Origin: Trema orientale | Lineage: Eukaryota > Streptophyta > Magnoliopsida > Rosales > Cannabaceae | NCBI GenBank assembly: GCA_002914845.1 | Contig: JXTC01000055.1 | Span: 944,162 to 1,008,161 of the forward strand | Length of the DNA stretch: 64,000 nucleotides | Direction of reading: 5' to 3' | In this document: positions 26,612 to 40,842 of the stretch, piece by piece | How the letters are laid out: each line of letters starts with the position of its first letter | Numbering within the stretch: the first letter of the stretch is position 1 | Made by a program: the position numbers and the translations under genes | The notes under the pieces: model-generated | Database searches by the model: none | Told to the model about the DNA's origin: nothing | The model's input: only the letters and a program-made list of their open reading frames with translations

Positions 26612-28317
26612 TTAAAATAAACGTATGTGTCAAGTGCGACTCAAGTGATTAATCACTATATTAATCAAAAGCTTATACATATATATATATATATATATGG
26701 GTGAGGTTTCAATGGTTACTGTAATATTTACCCATCGATGGTTATTGTTATTTTAGCCGTTAGATAAAGATCAAATGGTTCTAATTAAATAGGTAGTTAG
26801 CCAATAAAATTTATCATAATTAATAGCTTTGAAGTTATAAATCTCATTAAATACTTTTATGGATAGGCAACTTGTTGGTGACCTTCATATTTTTAATATA
26901 TTTTTTATTTATTTAAATATAATTTTTTATTTTTAATATATGTTTGTGGAAAAAGAAAGTTAAAGCTAAAAAAAATAAAAAATAAAAGAATCAGTAAATG
27001 TTCGTTCTTCTTCTTCTCCCGTCCTATCTCTTTTAGGTTTCTTATTATGGGGAACTAATTTCTTTTGCTTGAAAATCATATCAGTATTTTGATGTCATTC
27101 AAGGACCAAAATTAGTCAAAGCTGAGTGGGTGACTTGAAGTTCTTGCCTAAAATTATCATATTCTCATTTCACAAAAAACACGACGAATAGAGGGGCACC
27201 CATCAAAGATTCAAAATATAGCTGAATGTATTGGTACTGGTTTCATCTCATGGAGATGTATAAGAAGTTGCAGAGGACAAAACCTCTCCCAAAGCTTATC
27301 TTATCTAGAATTTGGGTATAAGAACTTCAGTACTTGATTAGGTATTCATCTTATCTCGTAAATGAATTCTGTTTTCTTCCCTTTGGCATCATTGGCCATT
27401 TGCAAGATGCTCTGAACAACAAAGGAAATTTCCATTGGTATTTGGTAATGGAAATTTCGAAATGGATTCGTAAATTTTTGCCAATGGCAATGGATTTTTA
27501 TTATATAGGATTTCTCGGATGAAGAATAATAAAGTATCGGTTTGGACTTTCAGATAAGAACGAAATGGGCTGGAAGTAGCTGGGACTTAGGAAGAAATAA
27601 GGAATTTGGGCAATTTGCCCTTCTCTGATTTTATTTTATTTTTTTCCTTTCCCCAAACATGACTTAGTGGGCTTTAGTAGCAAGGGATACGTGGCTATAT
27701 TTTGGCTCTTGGCACAGGAGTTGAGACAGCGGATCTTCCTCCAAAATATATATATTTAAGAGGGAAAAAAAAAGAATCTTTGTAATTAATATTCAATGGT
27801 AACTTGTTGTACTTGTTATATCAGGTAATTTTTAAGTTCATGGCATCATTATAATTAATGCTTACACTAATATTTTTAATTACTTAATGTTTATACAAAT
27901 TTTTATGATGATTACCCATGGAACCGTAACTATTGAAACCTCCTCCATATATATATATATATTATATGTTCGGATGAAAAAGAGATACAAGGATAAACTA
28001 TGAAGCAATCGTGGAAATGCATGCGAAGCAAAGCAGCAGGAACTGTTTTGTCGTTGGACATTGCTTTCTTTACAGCGCTCTCAACGACGTACTTCAGATT
28101 CGGACACGTGTTGTCATAGTGGTTCAAACTCAATGAATCGACAGAGTAAGAAATTGAAAGCATAAGAAGGGCAGAAACTAGTACTGAATAAGCTAAGGGC
28201 GCCATGGTTTGGTAAGTAAATTGTTTTGCTTAGTTTATATAGAGCTAGCTACTAATTTGTGCTATATATAGTATTTTGTTTAAGTGTGTGATGAGAAAGA
28301 CTTCGAAAAGAGAGTGG

Positions 28318-28325
28318 TATTTATA
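28318..28325 (-). promoter_or_regulatory. TATA box of peroxidase B remnant
   Basis: Minus-strand TATAAATA, 113 bp upstream of the exon 1 ATG, aligned with the TATA boxes of copies A and C. Confidence 0.6.
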
Positions 28326-28888
28326 GCAAAGGAATTGACTTGGAGTCGTTGTAGAAGATGTGGTTGTTAATAAAATTTGGTGATCAAGAACCCACCACCA
28401 TGTTAGTGGAGAGTAGTATCTTAAAGCAATACTCATAATTAAAGGAACAAAATTCAGTCGTATGGTTCCTTATTCATCGTTTTTAACTTGATATCAAAAG
28501 AACAAAAGTAATCAACTGATCATTTAGAGTTACTGAGGTTTGTTTTTTTTTTTTTTTGGGTCAAATTTAACTTGTGTTTTCTTATAGTAGAAATGTAGAG
28601 GTGTCATATTACGATTGGTTTAATCCACTTGCCATGCACCAGTTCAACTCATGATTCAAAACTTGTTAAAATATATTAATCCGTTGAAATAATGTTAAAT
28701 TACTATAAGCGAGTTGAATAAATAAATAGTATAAGGTTAGGTAATGGAGAATTATTTAAATAACAATACATATCATATAGTTACCGATTATATATAGCAA
28801 ATCAGGGAATTTCGGGTAAGAACCTTTTGCTAAATAGAAGAATGGCACAATATTTGGTTTCTCATTACACGAATAAAGTGACCCCACA

Positions 28889-29512
28889 CCGATTTTTCTC
28901 TCTCCATATTTGTCATTCTCTCTCAAAAAAAAGCCTCCACTGCTGCTCTCATACGTCGAGGCTGGAGAAGGAGCGTCTTGTTCTTCTTCTCTGGCCTCCC
29001 TTTTTCCTTTCCTCCTCCATGATCTCTCTCCCTGACATCTCTCGAAGATGAGAGTTTTTTTCCATTTTCTTGTAGTTTCTAATAAGTACAGATTTAGATT
29101 TGATTGATAGTACTACCACATTTTGTATAGATTTTTTAGTCCGTTTACCAGATTTTGAATATGATATTTTCTTCTATGATTTAGATCTGTTAGGCAGTGA
29201 GTTGTTTTTTCTTTTCAACGGACGTAGATCTCATCTGGTATTAAAATTATAGTCTACCCCACCAAGAACGCATTCCAGGAGCAGGTGAAGGCAATAGTTT
29301 GTTGGTTTTCCTTATTATCCTCTTCTTTTGAAGAATTATGGTAACCCACGAATCTTGTTGTGATTATATTTGTGATCCACTTTTATTCTCTCTCTTTTTT
29401 AGGAGTTTGAATTGTATCCTTATGCTTGTATTGTAATTGAAGTTATTTTGCTTCGAGTAATATTATTATTCTTTGAAGAGCTCATTTTTTATCAAAAATA
29501 AATAAATAAATA
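28889..29512 (+). mobile_element. LINE-like or non-autonomous retroposon upstream of peroxidase B
   Basis: A 624-bp insertion ending in an AAAT-repeat tail and flanked by 17-bp direct repeats (AATAAAGTGACCCCACA at 28872-28888; one mismatch at 29513-29529). Copies A and C are uninterrupted here. C/T-rich 5' end. No protein domain was recognised, so the class is inferred from long target duplication plus A-rich tail. Confidence 0.75.
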
Positions 29513-29929
29513 AATAAAGTGACCTCACAAACGAAAAAGGAAAGAGACCCCAAAAAAAAAAAAAAAGTTATATGGTTGGCGGATAGGTTTGAACGAGTAA
29601 AGGGCTCTCTTTTCCTTAGTTTAAGCATTATTTTAAGAGTTTCCAAAATTCAACGGCTTTCCTCATTTCTTTATCAACAGGTCATAGTTTAGATAACAAA
29701 TTGATCAATGATTGTAGCTTTTGTTATGCGGCTTTCCTTCTCTAATATTTTTCTTGGAAAGAGATGGTATAACTTGAAGCTAGAAAAGCTTGTTGGGAAT
29801 CCTACTGATCTCGTTACGAAAATGCGTAAGATGTTACCCGAACTACTTTGTGCTTATTGGGTCTCCTAAACATGACAATCTAACGTACGGCTTTCGAGTA
29901 TGACGTCAATTTTGTAGGTTCGTTAATTA

Positions 29930-32090
29930 CACAGCTGAAGCGTCGTAAATTAGAGCAATTTTTCTTTTGAGGAAGCAATAGCGATAGGCATGCGGAACAG
30001 CATATAAGAGGCATAGGCTAGATATAAATAACAATCTAGGAAATGCGATACAAACTTAATTCATTATTTGATAAATTTGTCAATACAAAAATGATTATTA
30101 CCTAAAATGTGATACATCCCATCAAAATTTATCCCGTCCTTCTTAAACAGGGAAGGAAAAAAAAAAAAAAGTACTTTACCTAATATGGGTAACATCCCGT
30201 CAAAATCTAATGTTTAAAATTGGAAATGGCCAAATTGAAAAACTTTGATAAATTGGATGTCTTAAATGGGTCTTTCAAAAGTCGGGGGTCAAAATGGATT
30301 AGAATTTAGTTTAAAGGTAGTAGGCCAAAAATGGGTTTATTCAAAATAATATAAACCTCTAAAATTGATACAACAACATAATTTATGTTCCTTTTTTTTT
30401 TCCACAGGGGCAGGGGGTTAAAATTCTAGGAGAATACTAATTACACTCTTTTTTTACTTTCTTTTACATCCTTGACATGTAGACTCACTAAAATTGCTGA
30501 CATTATATCAATAGCATTAAAAATATAGTGAAATTCATGTACAAGTTAAGCAATTAGACAAGAATGTGTAAAAAAAGAGCCAAAAAAATGAAGCTAGTAC
30601 TCCAGACAAGAACGTGTAAAAAAGAGCGGGAAAAAAAAATGATGCTAGCACTCCTCAAATTTTTAAAGCCCATACAAGCACAAAATTGGAATAACCAAAT
30701 TTGCAGTCACAAATTTCTCTTAGGCTTTTAGACTTTCGGAAGCCAGTTAAGAATCTTTTGTTAGAAAAATAGGTTAAATGGGTAAAGGAAATAATTTGGG
30801 CTTGGCTTGGGCTTGGAAGCCCAAGTGGATTATAAGACTAAATTTGTTAAAAATCCATTTTCATGAGCCATTTTAAAGCTAAAAATTGAGTGAAACCCAC
30901 ATCTTGTTGATGAAAGGTCTTAGTGAATTCTTGTTCTCCTCCGCGAGTACATCGATTTCGTATATTCACACGCTCAAAATGGTGCACGGATGAATGAGAA
31001 ATTGTTGCTCAAAAGTGCACCATTGAAATGGAAAAATGAAAGGAAAATGTGAGAGTCCCACATTGGTGGAAAATGCTTAGTTCAAGTAGTTTATAAAGAA
31101 CCTTGTTTTGTGATAGTTGTAAGAATAACTACCACAGATTCTCTCTCAGGCGTGCGCAGGGGGGTGTAAATTATCGGGCTTGGGCTTGAATTTGCATGGA
31201 CTCGTGTGTGCCTGCACCTGCGGACACGAATACTGGATCGAAAATTGGACCATAGTAAAGCCCAACCTGTTGTTACTGTCCAATTTTCTTTTTCCTTTCA
31301 TTTACATTTTTTACTTCATAAAACAGACCAGTTACAAAGTTTTGTAACTTTAACTTACATCTTACTATTTAATACCAGATTGCTGTTTCATGGAAAAGAA
31401 AAACAGCTAAGCATCAATGGCTGGTGTTTTTGGGCAGTAACAGCCAATTTTGGCTTTATAGAAAATAATGCCCATTAAGAGCAAGCATGGTAACCACCAT
31501 TTTCTGAACCTATAAAAGGAGAACTCTCCTCATCATTTCAATCACACCAACAAAAATCATAAGCTTTCTTCTCTTTGCCATTCTCTCTCAAGTGTTCTTG
31601 AGTTCCTCAGTTTTTTTAGCTAGAGTTCTTGGAGTGTCTAGGAAATTTCGTACCTAGAGTTTTAGAGTGTTTGAGTTCAAAGTAATCCAGTTCGTAGAGT
31701 GGAGGTGTTGGTGCTTCACCTGCTGCTTTTTGTCGTTGTATCCTGAGAGACTGATGCTTGCAAAATCCTAAAGCATTCTGGTGGAGGGAGCGAATCAGTT
31801 TTAAGGACTCTGTATGGTACACAGGCCTCGGCAGTTAATAATTTTTTATTTTGCAGGAATACTTATTTGGAAGTGCTGCCGAAATTCTGCTCAAGATTGG
31901 AGCATAATATTTTGGTAACTTTATTTATTGAAAAGTTTATTATAAATTTTTGTAACCTTATATATTGCATGTTATGATTTACTTACATCTTTGACCTTGA
32001 GCCAATATGGTTTTGGTATGATAATTGGCTATATAATTTTTCCAGGAAATATGTGCAAATAAAAAAGCGACATATATTTATATATATATA
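29930..32090 (-). pseudogene. ABITRAM 3'-end fragment (unit 3)
   Basis: A third, most degraded copy: 3' flank at 29930-30110 (matching 14820-15050), last-exon remnants near 30720-30758 and 31988-32060 ('cttgagccaatatggttttggtatgataattggc', shown here only as landmark). Split in the last exon by the LTR insertion at 30759-31987. Stops and frameshifts throughout. Confidence 0.75.
30759..31987. mobile_element. Solo LTR (Copia-like) in ABITRAM fragment 3
   Basis: Begins TGTTAGAAAAATAGG and ends ATTTACTTACA, with 5-bp TCTTT duplications at 30754-30758 and 31988-31992. Contains an LTR-type promoter (CTATAAAAGG at about 31511). The uninterrupted site is in the ABITRAM last exon near 15220. Coding frames are absent, so solo LTR is the best reading; Copia-type is inferred. 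Confidence 0.8.
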
Positions 32091-32218
32091 TATATATCGA
32101 CATACCATATAAGTCCCGAATATTCCAAATCTTATGTTGGTCTCTAATTTAATAACATCTTTCAAATTTGGTCTATAAATTATATTGTTGTTTGACTGTT
32201 TAAGTTTAATTGATAAAC

Positions 32219-32381
32219 TGCCAACTGGGGCTAGCTCAGTTGGTCCAAGGTTTGAGGGTTGTGTGTGTGTGTTTGGGGGGGTCAGGGGTTCAAACCTTGG
32301 TAGTGTGTGTGTGTGTCATTTTTCTTTAATTTGTAGTAAGTGGTGGTCATTAGTTAAGCCCTACTTTTAAAAAAAAAAAAA
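32219..32381 (+). mobile_element. tRNA-derived SINE
   Basis: 163 bp with a pol III A box (TAGCTCAGTTGG) and B box (GGTTCAAACC), internal GT repeats and a poly(A) tail. Flanked by 16-bp direct repeats AGTTTAATTGATAAAC (32203-32218) and AGTTTAGTTGATAAAC (32382-32397). The paralogous spacer at about 18470-18485 lacks the insertion. Confidence 0.9.
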
Positions 32382-32397
32382 AGTTTAGTTGATAAAC

Positions 32398-33675
32398 CTC
32401 TAATGCCATACATACTCTCCTATTCTGAATTATGTTTTTTTTCTCAATTTTGATCCATAATTTTTAACACTATGGTTAAAACTGAAATCAAACTATCAAA
32501 GTTTAAGGACTAAATTGGGGAAATATATATATATATATATTTTTTTTCTTTCTTTTAAAGGAGAAACAAAAATATACTTTTTTTTGAGTAAAATGAAAAA
32601 ACAAAAATATACTTCATAGATCGAATATGAGAAATTTTAAAAGTCAAAACTAATACAAGATTTAGTTTTTCGTTGACTAGAAATATTTTTTTCTTGTTGG
32701 ATCTTCGTTTGAAGAATTCCTTGCTTCATTCCTTCTAGTGGTCTATTTTGCTGACTTGAAAGTAAAATAAAATGTCATCAACTTTGTATATCGTTGTCGT
32801 GCCTATGAAAACGGGTCATATATTACAATGAATGAACTCTGCCATCGTTTACCAAGACAAAACGACATGTTTTTATGGTTTATACTTCACATTTTCCTCG
32901 TCTTTAAATCGAAAACGGCCATGTATTTTGTTTTCTAACGTTTGTTGTCCTTTTTTATTAAAGCAACACACTCGAAAAAAGAGAGGCTACAAAACAATAT
33001 GTCGGTTATAGTCTATAGATAGTCATTATCTGTCGTTTGTCGCTCACACTTTTCTGTCGTTTTAAATTAGATAAACGACACGTCATTTGTGATTCTCAAG
33101 CCGATTGATGTATATGGAGATTCATCACTTATCATCTTTCAGAGTCAGACAAGTGGTGATTGGAAAACCATAGATCAGAAGCTCATTCCCTACCATCAAT
33201 ATCCATCAGTATCCGGAAGATATGAATCTTTTATGGCAACTCCTTCCCTAAATTTGAAGATTGGATGTAATTATATTACAAGAACAGAGTAAAGCAAGAA
33301 AAATAAAATAAAAACGGGAAGTCTGAAAATTCCTTTCAAAATTCCTTAATAATAATACTCGATTAAACATTTGAATTACCAAACGTACACAATGCGGATG
33401 CTTTTACTTATCTAAACTATATGCCTAGCTATCTTGTTACCGTTCACTTCAACTGTAACAAAGTAGACAACTGGTGATATTTGCACACAAACACAAATTC
33501 AAACTCTTATCTTAAGGTACTCTTATCTTATTCATCTACTCCCCTTTTTAAGGAAAATTAATCCGTCCCCCAAAAAAGCACTTAACTTAAATGAATACGT
33601 CCCTCATAAAGAACCATAGATTGCCAAAAATTAAAAAAATAAAAATAAAAATAAAAAGAAATCACCTACAGCTAG
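32398..33675. other. Duplicated spacer of unit 3, no gene
   Basis: Matches 18480-19571 in order and orientation, including the 'aaacgac' cluster and the stretch just downstream of the peroxidase stop codon. Small frames here are not conserved between the two copies. Confidence 0.7.
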
Positions 33676-35147
<1,472 letters not shown>

Positions 35148-35247
35148 GGTTTGATAATTAGGAAGTTTGTGTTGCCTAGTTTGTGGCTACTAATAACATG
35201 TGCTATAGTATTTTGTTTTCAATGTGAGGGAGACTTTGAAAGGAGTA

Positions 35248-35255
35248 GTATATAT
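35248..35255 (-). promoter_or_regulatory. TATA box of peroxidase C
   Basis: Minus-strand TATATA-rich element about 100 bp upstream of the ATG, in the same conserved setting as copies A and B. Confidence 0.65.
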
Positions 35256-35430
35256 AATAGCAGAGGAAGCCTGAAATAAGAAAGACTTGGAGTCGTTGTA
35301 GAATGATGTGGTTGTTATTAAAATTTGGTGATCAAGAACCCACCACCTTGTTAGTGGAGTAGTATTCTTAAAGCAATGCTCATAAACGAACAAGGTCCAA
35401 ACCAGTCGTATTGGCTCCTTACTCGTCGTT
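35256..35430 (-). promoter_or_regulatory. Conserved proximal promoter block of peroxidase C
   Basis: Contains GACTTGGAGTC, 'gtggttgtta' and 'aacccaccacc' in the same order as in copies A and B. Confidence 0.6.
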
Positions 35431-36637
35431 TTTAACGTGATATACTTAAAAATGTATATGTATTAATTTGCTCCCTTTTTTTATCGAGTTTTATGATCTT
35501 TTATACAGTAAAACACTAAAGGTGTTGTATTCGTCGCGTAACAGTAACACTTTCTGTTTTGTTAATATAAGGATGGGAATCCATAACTTAAAAATTCAGA
35601 ATTAACAACCAAACTCATCATATTAAATACTTTTAGTGTATCTATAAACGCGCATTTTTCAAAAAATTTAGACGAAATTATGATTTTTCAAACTCAAGAT
35701 TCAAATAGCATAGTACCCACCTAATTTCCTCAAAATTTAATGTTATTAATTCTACACCAAAAGAAAAGATCCATATGCTAAACATGTTCAAGTCATGATA
35801 CAAAACTGGGTAACATTGTTTAATCCGTTCGCATAAAATTACATGAATATAAGCAGGTTGACTATCAAAAAAATTAACAGTTTATGGTAGTAGGTTATGA
35901 AGAATTCGTGATTTAAGATAGCGTTAATAAATCCAAATCCATATAAATGGATATGTTGATTATAACTAGTCAAGAAAATTCGGGAAAGAAGCTTTTGCAA
36001 AATCAAACAATGTGCTTTAGGGCTGCATAAAAATTAGGCACAATGTGTGCCTCTCTAATCAGATTAACAAAGTGACCCTACAAACCAAAAAAAAAAGAAG
36101 TGTTATATGGTTAGTGGATATGGTTTAACGAATAAAGGGCTCTTTGCTTAGTTTAAGCTTTAATTTAATAGTATTTAATTTTCAAAGGCTTTATCAACAG
36201 CTCATAATTTAGATAACAAATTCGAAAGTGACTGTAGCTTATGTTATGGGATTTTCTTCTCTTATCTTTTTTTTTTTCCCAACTCTTATAGATTGGGAAT
36301 CCTATAAATGTCGTATAAGAATGTCTAGTAAGATGCTACTAGCCTAACCACTTTGTGCTTGGATCTCTAAAATATGACAATCTAACGGCTTTTGAGTATG
36401 AAGTCAATTTATTTTCTAATTAGGAAAAAAAGAAAACGTAGAAAGTCCGAAAGTCGATTCCTCCAACCAGCGCATACCAAAATTTTTAAATAATGGTAAC
36501 TCTAATAATAAAAGGGTTGAATTCCAGAATGCACCGAACATATGCGAGTTGTTGGACCATGGGCCGAGTGTCCGCGTAGCCCGTCTAGCTCAGACCAATA
36601 AATTGGGTTATAGGCCAATTGAATTTGGGATATTGGA

Positions 36638-36855
36638 CTAAAATAATTTTTCTGAGAGTATTTTGAAAATGACTTTTTTAATTACGTCACAATGTTATTT
36701 GACGGGGGTCATGCAAATCCTAATCATATAATTATAATTTTTTTTAGTATTAATTAATGGTCACAAATTGTGTGATGGGTCACACAATATTATAATACTA
36801 CTAAAAAAGTCATTTTTCAGAATATTATTAAAAAAATCATTTTAGTTCAAATTAC
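36638..36855. mobile_element. Foldback MITE candidate
   Basis: The left arm beginning TTGGACTAAAATAATTTTTC matches the reverse complement of the right arm (TTTGAACTAAAATGATTTTT), arms about 48 bp. A smaller palindrome (GTGTGATGGGTCACAC) sits inside. No clear target duplication. Confidence 0.55.
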
Positions 36856-37087
36856 CATTAATTGGTCTCCCTTGAATCTGACTGGGGTATGAGTCAGACC
36901 AAGAAGTTGGATTCTGGCCCATCTACTACCCCATGCAAAGAAATCCTAAACCAAGGAAAGTTGGCAATTGTTGTCTTTAAATCAAGGCAGCAAAATTGAT
37001 GTTTCAAAAATTCAATCAATTATAGGAAGTCTTTTTGGTCTTAGAATTTTGTTTTGTGTGTAAAACTTTCGCCTATATATAATCTAG

Positions 37088-37756
37088 GTGCCGTTTGGTA
37101 ACACTTTTATTTTTTATTTTTTCAAACACAAAAACAAAAATATTTTTTCTTATTTTGTTTTTTGATTTTCAAGAACAAAAATGTATTTGATAACAATGTT
37201 TTTGCTTTTTTTTTTTTTAATTTTAAAAGTGAAAATAAAAAGGGAGAGTAACAAGGGAAAAAAGGGAAGAGAAAATGAGAAGAGAGAATTAGTGGTATTT
37301 ATCTAAATAAATTTCAGAAGTTGTATTTTTTAAAATTAGACTTGAAAAAGTGATATTTTTCTAAATATTTTGGGAATTTTTGAAAAAAATTTACCATTTT
37401 TACGGTTATATTTTGAAAATACCACTTCTTTATTTAGAAAAAGACCACTTTTACAAGAGGCTAGAGAGATAGTGACAAGAAAGATAGTGATGAGAGAGAA
37501 ATATTGAGAGAAATAGTGATATGAGGCTAGATATATTTGAATTTTGATACTAGCATTCCTAACAAATTGTTTAAAAAAATTTTGAAAGTTAGAAATTTTT
37601 TGTTTCAAAATTTAAAAATTTTGTTACCAAATTAAAAAAAAAAACGAAAGTAGTTTTTTCAAACAATAATAATCATGCTTTTGAAAAGTGTTCCATTTTT
37701 TAATTAAAAAAAAAACAAAGTACTGTTTAAATAAGTAGTTACCAAACAAGCCCCTA
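37088..37756. mobile_element. Tourist-like MITE candidate
   Basis: Left end GGTGCCGTTTGGTAAC and right end as reverse complement GGGGCTTGTTTGGTAAC. Interior is T/A-rich with 'gtatttttctaaat'-type repeats. Target duplication uncertain. Confidence 0.5.
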
Positions 37757-38248
37757 TTTCTTTGTTTTATTTCACTTGTCACACCCATTTCAAAAGCATT
37801 TATCAATGTAGAAGCACTTTCATTTGTAAAACAGCTAACCATAATGAAAGCAAAAACATTTTAAGAGAAAATTCAATTTTGACTAATATGACTTTTACAA
37901 GGAGATTTCATATTACAAGGATTGTAACTTGTGAAAGTAATATTTCTACATGACAAAGCTGCACCTTTCATGCGCTTCTTATTTCATTGCTATTATAACA
38001 AATACAAAATCCACAAATAAAGCAGGAGAAATATCCTTGGTTATGCCCTGTCCTTTTCTCTTGAATATAAAATAAAAATGCAGAGCAACTAAATGGTAGC
38101 CTTGAGTTCATGGGTTTTGCTCCCCAAAACTTCAACCATCTGATTGGATGGACCAGAAAATAGTGGCGGGCTGCTTCAAGGAATTATCAAGCACGCCTCT
38201 GCCTATCCGATCAAACCCTAACCCCTGAACCCTAAGCCGCTTTGAAGC

Positions 38249-39454
38249 TTAGAATTGGATTTTACTCGCAAATGTTTGGCCGAAGGACCAATTTGGAGAA
38301 ACAACGTCTAGGAATTGTCTAGTCACTCCATCACTAGTGGTGACCTCAAAGGATAGAGATTGACCATTGAGATAAGAATTTGACTGCCAATTAGCACCCC
38401 AGTTCCTTGACATGGCCATCCATCCGGTATTTGAGCCTTTAATGGACACAGATTGAATAGATCCAGCCCCTCCCACATTGCTTATCGAAACAAGCTCAAA
38501 GTAGTCCCTCCCATTGATGGTGAATCGAACTCCACCATGCTTTTTGCATGGAACCCTGCATCACAAAATCGTCAAACCCCTCATTTGTGAGATTCAAATA
38601 TTTAGGAGAGTCACCAAAAAGCTACTATTTACTCTCACCAGTGGTGAACTGACAAAGAGCATTATACGTGTCACTGCGAGTTACACATTGTTACTTGACA
38701 ATAAACGTGCTCTTACACTACTACTAGAAGAAAATAAATAAATAAAGGTGAGAATAGGAACCTTTGGAACAAGACTGGAATGATGCCTCCCCTGTAAATA
38801 CCAATTTTTTCCCAAGCAGGCTGAGCCATGTCAAAATGCTTGAGGGGTGGGTTGCACCAGCCTCCATTGTCATTTGGAAGAGCATAGTTTGGGGGACAAA
38901 AATTGGTGGCAGTGATAGTGATAGAAGCTCCTTTGATGCACCATCTTGGATCTGTTTTATAGTCGCAAATGATCTTAAAGCATTGCCCACATGAAGCCCC
39001 ATCATTGAACAGAGCCGTGCTTAATGCCGCAGTTCTAGTCCCGTACCCTGTCTGATACAAGTTACCATAACCACAAGCCCCACCTGCAAAACACCCCCAG
39101 GTCATGATTTAATAGAACTTTGATACCATACATATTGCAATTGAACTCATCACTAATTCACTATTTGACACGTTGAACAAAGTTGGTACTGCTAGATTAC
39201 ATGACAGCAAATTAGTACTACTACCGAAAAATGTGTCAGCTAATTGAGTTAGCAAAATGTGAAGTCGAATTCATAAAAATGCTTGAATTGGGGTTGAAAG
39301 AGTTCAACATACCCATAGTGCCCGAGGCATCACTTCCTCCATAGAATGTAGCATGAGCTGGAGTCCACCCAGATGCTGCAAATGCACCCACTTTGATGGA
39401 TATATTGAACACTACTCCAACCAAGATCGCCAATACTAAGATGAGTTTCGCCAT
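38249..39454 (-). CDS. EXPA11: Alpha-expansin, EXPA11-like
   Basis: Secreted cell-wall-loosening protein acting on cellulose/xyloglucan junctions at acid pH. Exons 39454-39313, 39083-38762 and 38555-38249 give 256 residues. The ATG at 39454 gives a clean signal peptide ([16 protein letters not shown]). The catalytic-like double-psi barrel starts at [15 protein letters not shown], with GGACGYGN at 48-55, the alpha-expansin insertion WCNPP at 123-127 and HFD at 130-132. The C-terminal CBM63 domain includes [29 protein letters not shown] and a final FASKIQF. The conserved [18 protein letters not shown] and FQRVPC segments fit the EXPA11 subgroup. Intact; assignment to the alpha family is firm, subgroup inferred. 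Confidence 0.95.
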
Positions 39455-39551
39455 TAATTGGAGGAGAGAGCACAAAGAGAGGAGGAGGAGGAGACTGATC
39501 AGAATTAATGTACTTGCTTACATTTATTGTCCTTTCCAAGCAGTTTGCCGC

Positions 39552-39559
39552 TTTAAATA
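39552..39559 (-). promoter_or_regulatory. TATA-like box of the expansin gene
   Basis: Minus-strand TATTTAAA, 98 bp upstream of the ATG. Confidence 0.5.
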
Positions 39560-40726
39560 AGGAACCGAGACTCGTAACGCAACAACCTAGCATGTGAGTT
39601 CTGCAACTAGTGAGAACTATAATATAAAATTTATATTTTATTTTTCTCTAAGAAATATATTTAAGTGAATTATCTTTAAAAGTCTGAAGGGGCTCTGAGG
39701 CTCATTCAATTATTCCCACGTTCTCGTGCTCATTCTCACTCACACCCACATGGTTTTCCGCAATGAAAGAGCCGTGAATAAATCAAAATCCATATTCATA
39801 CAAAAAATAATAATAATAATAATAATAAATGTCCAATTTCCTGGAATTTTTTTAAAAGCTGTTGGTTGTTCCTATATGATGATAAAGTGGTATATTTAAA
39901 TGGGTTATTGTGATGGAATATTTTGCTTGGATCATTATCGTTCAACATCACATGTTACTTACCTTAACCTATTCGATGCAAGGAAGTTGTTTTTTCATGT
40001 GACATGCACATGACCCATTTTCGAGATTGGACAGCAATGAATTGTGACAAACCGTTGTTCAGGGGCATGGATCTCAATTCTCAAACAAACCATTAAACGG
40101 TGCAGTTGATTTTGAATAGTTATATTTAGTTACTGGACTCATGATATGCCACCGCCAATTATAGGCTCTATTAATCCATGGTTTTTGCCAAGTGTATATA
40201 TATGTGATCTACCTGATTGGGCACATATACTGAATGTGATCAATCTTTTTGTCTCATTTACAGTTTTTATAATTAGTCACATGTGATTAGAGCACCGTCC
40301 AAACAAATCTAGAGAGAGAGAGTTCAATATAGACTAGACTTGATTAATTTATTGAAGGAAAAGTGGGGAAGCAAAAATGAAAAACAAAAAATAAATGCAA
40401 ATTGCAATCCCATACGTAAGTCTGAAATTTTATTTCTTACAACAGCTCGCGTATTTTGAGGCACGATATTGAAAAGAGTACGTTGAAGAAGTCTACATGA
40501 ATGGTGGTTTTAGCTAAAAGATGATTAGTCCATGTTGGAGCTTTAATGATTGGGCCATTGATGCACATGACAAAGAAGACTTTTTGAGAGTTCAAAATTC
40601 TTTTGTTATGAGCATTGCGAGTCAAATTCTATCTGGTTTAAGGTAGTTGATCGTTGAGGCCTCAAGGCACCATAAAAAATTGAAATTCCCGAAAGGTCTT
40701 TCTTATTTTTATTTTTACTCTTAACA

Positions 40727-40842
40727 GAATGAGCATATAAAACACTTTTGCTATTATGTTATAATGAGCATATAAAACACCATATAAAACACTTTTGTTA
40801 TTCTGTTATGATGAGCATATAAAACACCTTTGTTATTCTGTT
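40727..40842. repeat. Short tandem array (about 36-47 bp units)
   Basis: Three units sharing 'gagcatataaaacac' followed by 'ttttg(c/t)tatt(a/c)tgtta'. The middle unit has an extra 'catataaaacac'. Confidence 0.85.

Larger units (their letters stand above)
36421..38240. other. Intergenic DNA with two foldback elements
   Basis: No gene seen. Holds the foldback at 36638-36855 and a Tourist-like candidate at 37088-37756. 37950-38240 is the 3' flank of the expansin gene. Confidence 0.65.

Noticed and set aside
28827-29051. 74-codon frame upstream of peroxidase B
   Set aside because: It spans the boundary of the retroposon insertion and is absent in the sister copies.
32225-32300. Possible tRNA gene (A and B box present)
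   Set aside because: The anticodon arm region is a GT repeat and no cloverleaf can form; poly(A) and target duplications show it is a SINE.
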